From the NCBI GenBank assembly GCA_035632555.1, contig DASQGO010000052.1, positions 1-9,073 of the forward strand: 9,073 nt of DNA, given 5' to 3'. Source of the DNA: 2-02-FULL-62-14 sp035632555 (GTDB lineage: Bacteria > Nitrospirota > Nitrospiria > Nitrospirales > Nitrospiraceae). The notes beneath the pieces were generated by a model. That model worked only from the letters and a program-made list of their open reading frames with translations. It was not told where the DNA came from and ran no database searches. The translations under genes were made by a program, and so were the position numbers. Positions 1 through 5,702 of the stretch are shown here, in pieces (position 1 is the stretch's first letter; the number at the start of each line of letters is the position of its first letter).

Positions 1-748
1 CGGCGGCCAGCACTGGCTGCCTCACAACGTGGGGCTGAAGGAGCACGTCTCCTACGTCAACCAGTTCGTCTTCCACCCGATCCGGAGCGAAACCATCTAT
101 CTCGCCACGACGGTGGGCGTCTTCCGCACGACCGACGGCGGACGCAGCTGGGACGAACAGATGGCCGGCATGAAGGAAGTCCATATCGTCGTGACGCTGG
201 CGATGGATCCGAAGGATCCGCGCGTGCTCTATGCCGGGACAACCGGCGGCGCCTACCGCAGCTCCGACGGCGCAGCGTCATGGCAGAAGGTCAACCGCGG
301 CCTGATTCCGGAAGAGATGCTGGACGCCTCGCTTGCGCTGGGCGTCAACACGCTCGTCGTGGATCCCGTGGACTCGAACATCGTGTATGCCGGCACGACC
401 AACGGCCTGTTCAAAACGATGACCCGCGCCGACTCATGGACGCGGATCGGGCAGTCGCTGCCCGATCAATTCATCAGCAGCCTGGTCATTCATCCGACGC
501 AGCACACCACCCTTTACATCGGCGGGCGGGCCGGTGTGCAGAAAAGCATGGATGGGGGGCAGACCTGGCAGGCCATGAATGCAGGTTTGGCGACCCTAAA
601 TATCCGCACGCTCGTCATGAGCCCCAGCGAACCGCAACTTCTTTATGCGGGCACAAACGGGAGCGGTCTCTACCGCTCGACCGACGGCGCCGCCGCGTGG
701 ACCAAGGTTCCCCTGACGGCCGGTGCGGCGCCTCCTCCACCATCGTAG
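1..748 (+). CDS. BNR/sortilin-like beta-propeller protein, 3' part (5' truncated by window)
   Basis: The reading frame is open to the left edge: codons from base 2 read GGQHWLPHN before the first possible start (GTG at 29), and GGQHW resembles a BNR Asp-box. The real start therefore lies outside the window. Counting from the GTG, five repeats of about 37 residues are seen at roughly 12-46, 55-91, 107-144, 150-187 and 193-229. Each has a hydrophobic strand followed by a P, then an (L/V/I)Y.(A/G)(G/T) strand, then an S/T-DG...W Asp-box such as RTTDGGRSW, RSSDGAASW and KSMDGGQTW. This is the blade pattern of the BNR/VPS10/Ycf48-like propellers, which are usually exported or scaffold proteins with no catalysis of their own. 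Repeat 3 has a degenerate box (KTMTRADSW). The protein ends in a Pro-rich tail (PPPPS). Whether it has a signal peptide or lipobox cannot be seen. The histidine phosphatase gene starts 9 bases downstream, so the two may be co-transcribed. The substrate or partner is unknown. Confidence 0.85.
   Translation, partial: GGQHWLPHNVGLKEHVSYVNQFVFHPIRSETIYLATTVGVFRTTDGGRSWDEQMAGMKEVHIVVTLAMDPKDPRVLYAGTTGGAYRSSDGAASWQKVNRGLIPEEMLDASLALGVNTLVVDPVDSNIVYAGTTNGLFKTMTRADSWTRIGQSLPDQFISSLVIHPTQHTTLYIGGRAGVQKSMDGGQTWQAMNAGLATLNIRTLVMSPSEPQLLYAGTNGSGLYRSTDGAAAWTKVPLTAGAAPPPPS
62..715 (+). repeat. Five tandem BNR/Asp-box blade repeats (protein-level)
   Basis: Five imperfect units of about 110 bases are conserved at protein level within the propeller gene. 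The consensus is LVxxPxxxxxLYAGTxxGLY-(R/K)S-xDGGxSW. They are diverged enough at DNA level to be stable. Seven or so blades are common in this fold, so further repeats probably lie left of the window. Confidence 0.8.
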
Positions 749-757
749 TCGGGTGCC

Positions 758-1366
758 ATGTCCATCCTCCTGCTCGTCAGGCACGGTGAAACAGACTGGA
801 ACCGCAGCGGCCGGATCATGGGTGCCAGGCCGGTATCCTTGAATCAAAACGGTCTGACCCAGGCCGCGCGGCTGGCGCTGCAATTGACCGCTCTGACGGC
901 CCCGGCGCTCTATTCCAGTCCGATCATCCGGGCGCGGCAGACGGCGGACATTCTCGCAGCGACCCTCCACGTACCGGTGACCGAGGAGCCCGGCCTCAGC
1001 GAAATCGGGATTGGAGAATGGGAGGGACGCTACTGGAATGAATTCGACGGCGATCCGGCGCGGGTCAATTTCTACCGATTGCCCGAGGAGGCCCGGCCGC
1101 CCGGAGGAGAAACGCTCGGGGAAGTCCAACGGCGCGCCGTCGCCTCGGTGAAACGCACTATCAGCCAATCGGACAAGCAGTCGGCGATCTTCGTCACTCA
1201 CGCGGACGTTGTCAGAACAATTGTGGCGCATTATCTGGAGGCTGACCTCCAGACCATGCGCCACGCGCAGATCGGCCACGCGTCCGTGACCGCATTGAAG
1301 ATAACGGGTTCTTCGGGAACGCTGCTCTGCCTGAACTCCCTGCCCGACCTTGCTTGGTTAAAATGA
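758..1366 (+). CDS. Histidine phosphatase family protein (phosphoglycerate mutase/CobC-like)
   Basis: This is a 202-residue phosphatase of the histidine phosphatase (dPGM-like) superfamily. The N-terminal signature LVRHGETDWN is at residues 6-15, and His9 is the predicted phospho-acceptor beside Arg8. SSPIIRARQTA holds the second phosphate-binding arginine (Arg58). SEIGIGEWEG (81-90) provides the likely acid residue Glu82. The second catalytic histidine is His148 in FVTHADVVR. Length is typical for GpmB/CobC-type members. There is no signal peptide, so it is cytosolic. The substrate cannot be read from sequence: the family includes alpha-ribazole phosphatase, sugar-phosphate phosphatases and cofactor-independent mutase look-alikes, and no cobalamin gene is nearby. 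The start is the ATG 9 bases after the preceding stop, with no strong Shine-Dalgarno, so translation may depend on coupling to the upstream gene. It converges with the lipoprotein gene with only 3 bases between stops. Confidence 0.93.
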   Translation: MSILLLVRHGETDWNRSGRIMGARPVSLNQNGLTQAARLALQLTALTAPALYSSPIIRARQTADILAATLHVPVTEEPGLSEIGIGEWEGRYWNEFDGDPARVNFYRLPEEARPPGGETLGEVQRRAVASVKRTISQSDKQSAIFVTHADVVRTIVAHYLEADLQTMRHAQIGHASVTALKITGSSGTLLCLNSLPDLAWLK

Positions 1367-1369
1367 GAC

Positions 1370-1867
1370 TTAGTACCCGTCCTTTTTCCCTTCTTTTCCT
1401 TCCATCGCTTCACGGCCGTGCATGTAGCGGGCCCGTGACGCATTCAAATTGTCCGTAAAAGCCTTCCACTCGTCAGCCGTCAGCATCTCCTTGATTTTGA
1501 ACCGCACTGCAAGAATCTTCGCGCCGGTCCGCATGCGGTTGTTGTTCAAATCGTCCAGAATTTTCGTGAACTCCTCCGGAGCCGCATTGTAGTTGGCATT
1601 GAGTTCGTAGAGTTTCCGGTGAAACTCGCGGTTCTGCTTATAGGACTGCGTGGCTTCCTCCATGATCTCCTTCAGCGCTTCTTGCACACGCTTGGCCTTG
1701 TCGGGATCCGGCACGGCTTTGTCCACCGCGGCCATGACCTCCTTGCCCGGATCGGCCCCATGTCCCATCCCGCCGCCATGACCGCTGCCGTGCTCATAGG
1801 AACCGTGTCCACAGCCGGCGACAAGCAACAGCCCCGCAACAAGCGCACATGACTTCACGACATTCAT
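1370..1867 (-). CDS. Small His-rich lipoprotein, possibly Spy/CpxP/metal-resistance-like
   Basis: This is a 165-residue lipoprotein. I chose the ATG at 1867 because AAGGAGG lies 5 bases upstream and a type II signal peptide follows at once: MNVVKSC, a hydrophobic core, then lipobox VAGC with the lipidated cysteine at Cys19. An in-frame extension to 2089 exists but has no such support. Glycine follows the cysteine (no Asp at +2), which under the Lol rule suggests the outer membrane. Residues 20-40 are a Gly/His linker with four histidines (21, 26, 30, 36) and two methionines nearby, a plausible weak metal site. The rest is charged and probably all-helical. LTADEWKAFTDNL (129-141) resembles the LTPEQ-type motif of Spy/CpxP and metal-resistance periplasmic proteins, but I do not recognise a definite family. 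The C-terminus is Lys/Glu-rich. A chaperone-like or metal-binding envelope role is inference. lpxC lies 110 bases upstream on the same strand. Confidence 0.85.
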   Translation of the reverse strand: MNVVKSCALVAGLLLVAGCGHGSYEHGSGHGGGMGHGADPGKEVMAAVDKAVPDPDKAKRVQEALKEIMEEATQSYKQNREFHRKLYELNANYNAAPEEFTKILDDLNNNRMRTGAKILAVRFKIKEMLTADEWKAFTDNLNASRARYMHGREAMEGKEGKKDGY

Positions 1868-1872
1868 AGCTG

Positions 1873-1879
1873 CCTCCTT
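1873..1879 (-). promoter_or_regulatory. Shine-Dalgarno AAGGAGG fixing the lipoprotein start
   Basis: The minus strand reads AAGGAGG, then five bases (CAGCT), then ATG at 1867. It is a full-strength site and settles the choice between the 1867 start and the longer in-frame extension. Confidence 0.85.
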
Positions 1880-1901
1880 AACAAATGAATCGGTTGATGC
1901 G

Positions 1902-1913
1902 ACAGTGCACTGT
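1902..1913. promoter_or_regulatory. Perfect 12-bp palindrome ACAGTGCACTGT, candidate operator
   Basis: The 12 bases form a perfect inverted repeat with no spacer. It overlaps a possible extended -10 element for the lipoprotein gene and sits 35-46 bases upstream of its ATG, where a repressor would occlude polymerase. No matching regulator is encoded nearby, so the operator role is inference. Confidence 0.35.
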
Positions 1914-1917
1914 AACA
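1909..1917 (-). promoter_or_regulatory. Possible extended -10 (TGTTACAGT) for the lipoprotein gene
   Basis: The minus strand reads TG-T-TACAGT, matching TGn-TAnnnT. The predicted start of transcription near 1902 would leave a leader of about 35 bases containing the AAGGAGG site. No good -35 hexamer is seen 17 bases upstream, so this rests on the extended -10 alone. Confidence 0.3.
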
Positions 1918-1977
1918 TGAGACACGTGCGAGGGAACAGAGCGAGGAAGCGAGAAGAAGAAACAGATGCGGAGTATC

Positions 1978-2919
1978 TTAGAACGCCGGGGACGCAGCCA
2001 TCGCCGGAGCGTGGCCGTAAGAAGCGGGCACGGGCTTCACATGAGCGGAGCCGGTCGCAGCCTGATCGCCCTGGACGAGCGTCCAGCACTCCGGCTGCCG
2101 GAGGATAGTCTCGACGAGCTTGGTGTGGAGCGCGTGGCCGGAGCGATCGGCTACGAGATGTCCGACCACCGGCAGTCCCAGCAGCGCCATGTCACCGATC
2201 AAATCGAGAACCTTGTGGCGGACGAATTCGTCCGGGAAACGCAGGCCCGACTCGTTCATCACACCCTGCTCCGTCAACACGACCGTGTTGTCGAGCGTGC
2301 CGCCCTTCGCCAGACCCTTGGCCCAGAGCATTTCGACTTCCTGCAGGAAACCGAACGTGCGCGCATCGGCAATTTCCCGTTCGAACGCCGACACCGACCA
2401 ATCGAACGTGTAGGTCTGCGTCTGGATGAGCGGGTGATTGTAGTGAATCGTATACGTGATCTGCGAGTTCGCCGCCGGCTCGATCCGCACGCGACGACCG
2501 CGATCCGACACTTCGATCGGCTTCGTGATTTTCAGGAACGGCTGCCGGCGGTTCTGCGGAACAATCCCGGCCGCCTTGATCAACTGCACGAAAGGTGCCG
2601 CGCTCCCGTCCATCACCGGCACTTCCGGCGCGTCCACTTCCACACAGGCGTTGTCCACTTCCAAGCCGACCAATGCCGAGAGGACATGCTCGATGGTCTT
2701 GATCGAGGTCCCGTTCACGCTGATGGCGGTGCAGAGTTCCGTCGGGATGAGATTGCAGACCGACGCCTTCACCGAGACAGACTTGCCGGCTTCATGCCGG
2801 ACGAAGACCAGCCCGGTGTCCGGCGCCGCCGGCCGCAGGGTCAGGGTGACCGGGTGACCCGTGTGGAGGCCCACCCCCTTGCAACTGATCGTTTGTGCTA
2901 ACGTGTGTTGCGGACGCAT
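1978..2919 (-). CDS. lpxC: UDP-3-O-acyl-N-acetylglucosamine deacetylase LpxC
   Basis: This zinc deacetylase removes the acetyl group from UDP-3-O-acyl-GlcNAc, the first committed step of lipid A synthesis in the cytosol. Hallmarks, numbered from the ATG at 2919, are GVGLHTG near the N-terminus, TIEH with catalytic Glu77 and zinc ligand His78, APEVPVMDGSAAPF, ARTFGF, and FVRHKVLDLIGD with zinc ligands His235 and Asp239. SGHAL carries the active-site His262. From 2919 the protein is 313 residues, and GVGLH falls at residue 15 as I recall for E. coli LpxC (about 305 residues). A GTG at 2940 would add seven residues, but it coincides with the predicted sigma-54 transcription start, so ATG is preferred. 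AAGGA lies only three bases before this ATG, a rather short spacing. The tail beyond the catalytic fold is Ala/Pro-rich. The gene is not in a classical ftsZ-lpxC cluster here; it stands between a lipoprotein gene and a divergent molybdoenzyme gene. Its presence indicates an LPS-bearing outer membrane. Confidence 0.97.
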   Translation of the reverse strand: MRPQHTLAQTISCKGVGLHTGHPVTLTLRPAAPDTGLVFVRHEAGKSVSVKASVCNLIPTELCTAISVNGTSIKTIEHVLSALVGLEVDNACVEVDAPEVPVMDGSAAPFVQLIKAAGIVPQNRRQPFLKITKPIEVSDRGRRVRIEPAANSQITYTIHYNHPLIQTQTYTFDWSVSAFEREIADARTFGFLQEVEMLWAKGLAKGGTLDNTVVLTEQGVMNESGLRFPDEFVRHKVLDLIGDMALLGLPVVGHLVADRSGHALHTKLVETILRQPECWTLVQGDQAATGSAHVKPVPASYGHAPAMAASPAF

Positions 2920-2951
2920 AAATCCTTGATGAAAAGTCACCTTATTCTACA

Positions 2952-2967
2952 GCAACGCTTGTGCCAA
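2952..2967 (-). promoter_or_regulatory. Sigma-54 (RpoN) -24/-12 promoter for lpxC
   Basis: The minus strand reads TTGGCAC-AAGCG-TTGCT. Against the established consensus mrNrYTGGCACG-N4-TTGCWNNw, every specified position agrees (including the flanking A, A, G and the final A) except one G to A change. The invariant GG and GC dinucleotides are exactly ten bases apart. The GC at -12 falls at 2952-2953, placing transcription start near 2940, about 21 bases upstream of the lpxC ATG. Orientation, position in a gene-free gap and spacing to the start codon all fit. No sigma-54 activator gene is in the window. Confidence 0.7.
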
Positions 2968-2991
2968 CTTTCTCCATCGGCATATGTTCAT

Positions 2992-3024
2992 AACTCATTG
3001 ATTGTATTGACTGTAAAATGAGTT
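2992..3024. promoter_or_regulatory. Inverted repeat AACTCATT-N17-AATGAGTT, possible upstream activator site
   Basis: Eight-base perfect arms at 2992-2999 and 3017-3024 are separated by 17 bases. The centre is about 68 bases upstream of the predicted sigma-54 transcription start for lpxC, in the general zone where bacterial enhancer-binding proteins attach. It could equally serve the divergent gene or be chance in AT-rich DNA. Confidence 0.35.
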
Positions 3025-3152
3025 CTCTTGGTCAATTTGTTGTATAAATCTGACATTTGTAGCTTTTTCACAGATGGTGATTGTGAGACGCCTTTCTCTC
3101 TTCGACCGCCTTCTTCAAACTGCAAGGCTTGCCCATGCGGTGCGACCTCTAA

Positions 3153-3182
3153 TTGCAGCCTGAAAAAGAGGCATGCTACAGT
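3153..3182 (+). promoter_or_regulatory. Candidate sigma-70 promoter for the sulfite-oxidase-like gene
   Basis: TTGCAG at 3153-3158 and TACAGT at 3177-3182 are 18 bases apart, and TG precedes the -10 (TGCTACAGT, extended -10 type). The predicted start near 3189 gives a leader of about 48 bases before the ATG at 3237. The hexamers are moderate matches. Confidence 0.4.
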
Positions 3183-3227
3183 GCCGCCACGGTGGAGCGG
3201 ACTGTATCATTCTCTCGGCTGAAAAAT

Positions 3228-3231
3228 GGAG
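3228..3231 (+). promoter_or_regulatory. Shine-Dalgarno GGAG fixing the start at 3237
   Basis: GGAG lies five bases before ATG 3237. The longer in-frame ATG-less extension upstream to 3153 overlaps the candidate promoter and reads as low-quality protein, so the 3237 start is preferred. Confidence 0.6.
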
Positions 3232-3236
3232 CAAGA

Positions 3237-3890
3237 ATGGAGCCGAACGAACGGCTGATCGCTAAAAAAGAGGAGTGGGCCAAGGCCAAGCGAGGGCTTC
3301 TGGAAGACGGTGTCGCCCAGGACCAGCGGACGCGGGCTGATCGGCTCCCACCCGGTCAGCACAAGGTGAATGGCTGGCCGGTATTGGACCTTGGCATCCA
3401 CCCGGATCTGCCACTGGACCAGTGGACGCTGACCGTCAGCGGCCTTGTCGAGCAACCCTTCACCTGGACCTGGGAACAGTTTCTCGCCCAACCGCAGGTC
3501 GAGCTCGTCACGGATTTTCACTGCGTCACGACCTGGAGCACCTTCGACAACGCCTGGAAAGGCGTGCTGTTTCGGCACATCATGCGGATGGCGAAACCCA
3601 AGCCGGAAGCCACATTCGTCTACTTCACCAGCTACGACAACTACTCCACGAACCTGCCGCTCGCAGCCTGCGATGACGACGATGTCCTGCTCATTCACCG
3701 CTGGAACGGCAAGCCCCTCCCCACGGAGCACGGCGGCCCCGTGCGCATGCACGTCCCCAAGCGCTACGCCTGGAAGGGCGCCAAGTGGGTGAAGGAAATT
3801 ATCTTCCTGGAACAGGATAAGCCTGGTTACTGGGAAGTGCGGGGCTATTCGAATACGGCGCTGCCGTGGGAAGAAGATCGTTACGCCTGA
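3237..3890 (+). CDS. Cytosolic sulfite-oxidase-family molybdopterin oxidoreductase
   Basis: This is a 217-residue protein of the oxidoreductase molybdopterin-binding domain family (sulfite oxidase/YedY-like, COG2041 type). The Mo-ligating cysteine is Cys96 in VTDFHCVTTWS. Other family marks are TVSGLVEQP (66-74), the FVYFTSYDNYSTNLPL segment (127-142), HGGPVRMHVPKRYAWKGAKWV (165-185), and the C-terminal GYWEVRGYSN (197-206) typical of the small bacterial members. The N-terminus (MEPNERLIAKKEEW) is charged with no twin-arginine or Sec signal. Unlike MsrP/YedY or the sulfite dehydrogenases, this protein should stay in the cytosol and binds only the molybdenum cofactor: no heme domain or dimerisation domain is present. 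The physiological substrate of these short proteins is not established, so sulfite should not be assumed. The gene is monocistronic, facing the response regulator gene with 12 bases between stops and no obvious terminator hairpin. Confidence 0.9.
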   Translation: MEPNERLIAKKEEWAKAKRGLLEDGVAQDQRTRADRLPPGQHKVNGWPVLDLGIHPDLPLDQWTLTVSGLVEQPFTWTWEQFLAQPQVELVTDFHCVTTWSTFDNAWKGVLFRHIMRMAKPKPEATFVYFTSYDNYSTNLPLAACDDDDVLLIHRWNGKPLPTEHGGPVRMHVPKRYAWKGAKWVKEIIFLEQDKPGYWEVRGYSNTALPWEEDRYA

Positions 3891-3902
3891 GCAGGGAATC
3901 CG

Positions 3903-4574
3903 CTACGGTTTCGGCTCCAAATCGATGATGCCTTTTCGAATCGCCAGAATCGCCGCCTGCGTGCGGTCGTAGACTTGCAGTTTGTGAAAGATATTCCGCA
4001 CGTGGTTCTTGACGGTCTTCTCGCTCAGGTCCAGGTTGTTCGCAATTTCCTTGTTCGTCTTCCCATCCGCGACCAGCCGCAACACCGTAATCTCGCGCTC
4101 CGTGAGGTCGTGCTCCACCCACGGACGCTTCTTGCCCTTGCCCTGAGCCAGCAGCGAGAACTCCGCCAGGATCTTGCTCGCGACGGACGGATGGATGAGC
4201 GACTCGCCCCGGTAGATGGCCCCGATCGCCGACACGATCTGCGATGAATCGGTGTCCTTGAGCAGGTAGCCGGTGGCGCCGGCGCGCACTAGGTCGAAGA
4301 TGTACTGCTGCTCCTCGTACATCGTGAGCGCCACGATGCCGATGTGCGGCAATTCCCGCTTGACGATCCGCGTCGCCTCGACGCCGCCCATGCGCGGCAT
4401 GCTCACGTCCATCAGAATCACGTCGGGCACCAGCGTGCGGGCCTTCTCGACGGCTTCCTGCCCATCCTGCGCTTCGCCGACCACTTCGATATTTTCCTTG
4501 GTTTTCAGGATCGCCGACAGTCCCTCGCGCACCACCCGGTGATCGTCGGCGATCAGCACTTTAATCTTTTCCAT
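3903..4574 (-). CDS. NarL/FixJ-family response regulator (REC + LuxR-type HTH)
   Basis: This is a 223-residue transcription factor. Residues 1-120 form a receiver domain with acidic pair Asp10/Asp11, phospho-acceptor Asp56 (in VILMDVSMPRMGG), Thr84 and Lys106, all the conserved switch residues. Residues 150-155 are a short linker. LTEREITVLRLVADGKTNKEIA begins a complete LuxR-type helix-turn-helix (about 157-214) with the recognition-helix pattern LSEKTVKNHVRNIFHKL. The ATG overlaps the end of the kinase gene by 14 bases and has AAGGAGG nine bases upstream inside that gene, so the pair is translationally coupled. It is the obvious partner of the HisKA_3 kinase. Its target genes cannot be read from the window. 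It is not a specific known regulator such as NarL or DegU as far as I can tell. Confidence 0.95.
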   Translation of the reverse strand: MEKIKVLIADDHRVVREGLSAILKTKENIEVVGEAQDGQEAVEKARTLVPDVILMDVSMPRMGGVEATRIVKRELPHIGIVALTMYEEQQYIFDLVRAGATGYLLKDTDSSQIVSAIGAIYRGESLIHPSVASKILAEFSLLAQGKGKKRPWVEHDLTEREITVLRLVADGKTNKEIANNLDLSEKTVKNHVRNIFHKLQVYDRTQAAILAIRKGIIDLEPKP

Positions 4575-5676
4575 TCCGTCCGGCCTCCTTCTCCACCAGC
4601 GGTACGGTAATCAGCACCCGCGTCCCCTTGCCTTTTTTGGATTCGATCACGGCTTGCCCGCCGACCAGCCGCGCACGCTCCAGAATCCCCCGCAGCCCGA
4701 AATGGTCCCATTTCTCCGGATCGCGCGAGACCGACTCGACGTCGAAACCCACGCCGTTATCCGCGATCGTGGCCGTCAACGTCTCTTTGCCGATCGCGAT
4801 CTGCACCGCCACGCGATCCGCCCTGGCGTGCTTCTGCACGTTGCTGAGCGCCTCCTGCATGATGCGGAACAGAAAGACCTTGGTTTTGGGAAACAGCGTC
4901 GTCTCGTCGCCGGCGACCGAAAACTCCGTTTTGATATGGGACTGGCTCTCGTAGGATTTCAAATAGTTCGTCAGAGCCGGAATCAGTTCCATCTTGTCGT
5001 AGTGAACCGGGCGCAGGTTTACGATCACCTGCCGCGCCTCCTGAATGGCCGTTTTCAGCCCGGCCTTCGTCTGGCGCAACGCCTCCAGGCCGGCGGCCAG
5101 GTCCTTCCTGAGCAGTTCCTGGCACAGGTCCAGCTTGAAATTCAGCCCGGCCAGGCTCTGCACGAGGCCGTCGTGGAGTTCGCAGGCAATCTGTGTGCGC
5201 TCCTCGGACACCGCGGTTTCGGATTCCTTCACGTAGAGCCGGTACAGCGTCTGATACTGGTTCAGGGTTCGCTCGATTTCAGAGGTGGCCCGGATGCGCG
5301 CCTCGATGAGCTGCCACATGAACTTGGCGCTGGCGCCTCCGATGATCGTGACGCCCATGCGATGGAAGTCCAGCAGCACCCGCCCGATCTCCGGATTGCC
5401 GCTGACATCAATGACCAGGTCCACCCGTTCCATCTCGAGCAGTTCGCGGTAATCGCGCGTGATGGGGATGTGCAGCCGCTCGGCGAGCTTAATGCCGGGC
5501 GCTTTCGGGTTGATTTCCGCAATGCCGGCGATGCGGACGAGGGGGTCCTGCGCGAAGATCTCCATCAGCGCGGTTCCGCCTTTGCCGGCGCCGATAATCG
5601 CCACGTGCGTGACCGACGCGGCAACGCGTTTTTTCGCCGCGGCCGTCCGTGTGCGTTTGGTTTTGACAGCGGTCAT
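4561..5676 (-). CDS. Soluble histidine kinase with N-terminal Rossmann (nucleotide-binding) input domain
   Basis: This 371-residue kinase has no transmembrane segment. After a Lys/Arg-rich leader (1-22) comes a Rossmann domain (about 23-125): VAIIGAGKGGTAL has the GxGxxG dinucleotide loop (29-34), followed by GIAEINPKAPGI with an acidic residue (Glu54) after strand 2, then VDLVIDVSGNPE and VTIIGGASA. It resembles NAD(P)-dependent dehydrogenase N-domains but lacks any catalytic half. A helical stretch (about 126-160) leads to the HisKA_3 dimerisation domain with phospho-acceptor His168 in ERTQIACELHDGLVQSL, as in NarX/DegS/LiaS-type kinases. The HATPase_c domain shows the N box (QEALSNVQKHA, 274-284), G1 (ADNGVGF, 305-311) and G2 (GLRGILERA, 328-336). 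An intracellular NAD(P)(H) or other nucleotide or metabolite signal is inference from the fold. The response regulator follows with a 14-base overlap. The start ATG has an imperfect ribosome site (AGG four bases upstream). Confidence 0.9.
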   Translation of the reverse strand: MTAVKTKRTRTAAAKKRVAASVTHVAIIGAGKGGTALMEIFAQDPLVRIAGIAEINPKAPGIKLAERLHIPITRDYRELLEMERVDLVIDVSGNPEIGRVLLDFHRMGVTIIGGASAKFMWQLIEARIRATSEIERTLNQYQTLYRLYVKESETAVSEERTQIACELHDGLVQSLAGLNFKLDLCQELLRKDLAAGLEALRQTKAGLKTAIQEARQVIVNLRPVHYDKMELIPALTNYLKSYESQSHIKTEFSVAGDETTLFPKTKVFLFRIMQEALSNVQKHARADRVAVQIAIGKETLTATIADNGVGFDVESVSRDPEKWDHFGLRGILERARLVGGQAVIESKKGKGTRVLITVPLVEKEAGRNGKD

Positions 5677-5702
5677 GTGGCCTGAAACCTCATTATCATC
5701 CC

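Larger units (their letters stand above)
2920..3236. other. 317-base divergent intergenic region between lpxC and the molybdoenzyme gene
   Basis: This AT-richer stretch has no convincing gene. It contains, from left to right, a sigma-54-type element reading toward lpxC, a 33-base inverted-repeat arrangement, an A/T-rich segment around 3000-3050, and a candidate sigma-70 promoter plus ribosome site for the plus-strand gene. A 64-codon TTG-started frame within it looks fortuitous. Confidence 0.7.

Noticed and set aside
1367..1369. Terminator at the convergent phosphatase/lipoprotein junction
   Set aside because: Only 3 bases separate the stops and no hairpin with a T-run is seen nearby. The same holds for the junction at 3891-3902.
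1868..2089. Longer lipoprotein frame starting at 2089
   Set aside because: It overlaps the end of lpxC and buries the signal peptide. AAGGAGG before 1867 and an immediate lipobox settle the start.
1966..2901. Long plus-strand frame opposite lpxC
   Set aside because: It is the antisense shadow of a certain lpxC gene, with Arg/His/Asp-rich composition typical of antisense GC-rich DNA.
3028..3222. A TTG-started 64-codon frame rich in cysteine (NCKACPCG)
   Set aside because: It has no ribosome site, needs a rare start, overlaps the candidate promoter and leader of the molybdoenzyme gene, and lies in AT-rich intergenic DNA. The cysteines are not in a recognisable metal-binding arrangement.
4654..5685. 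343-codon plus-strand frame opposite the kinase gene
   Set aside because: It is an antisense shadow of a kinase with all catalytic boxes intact.
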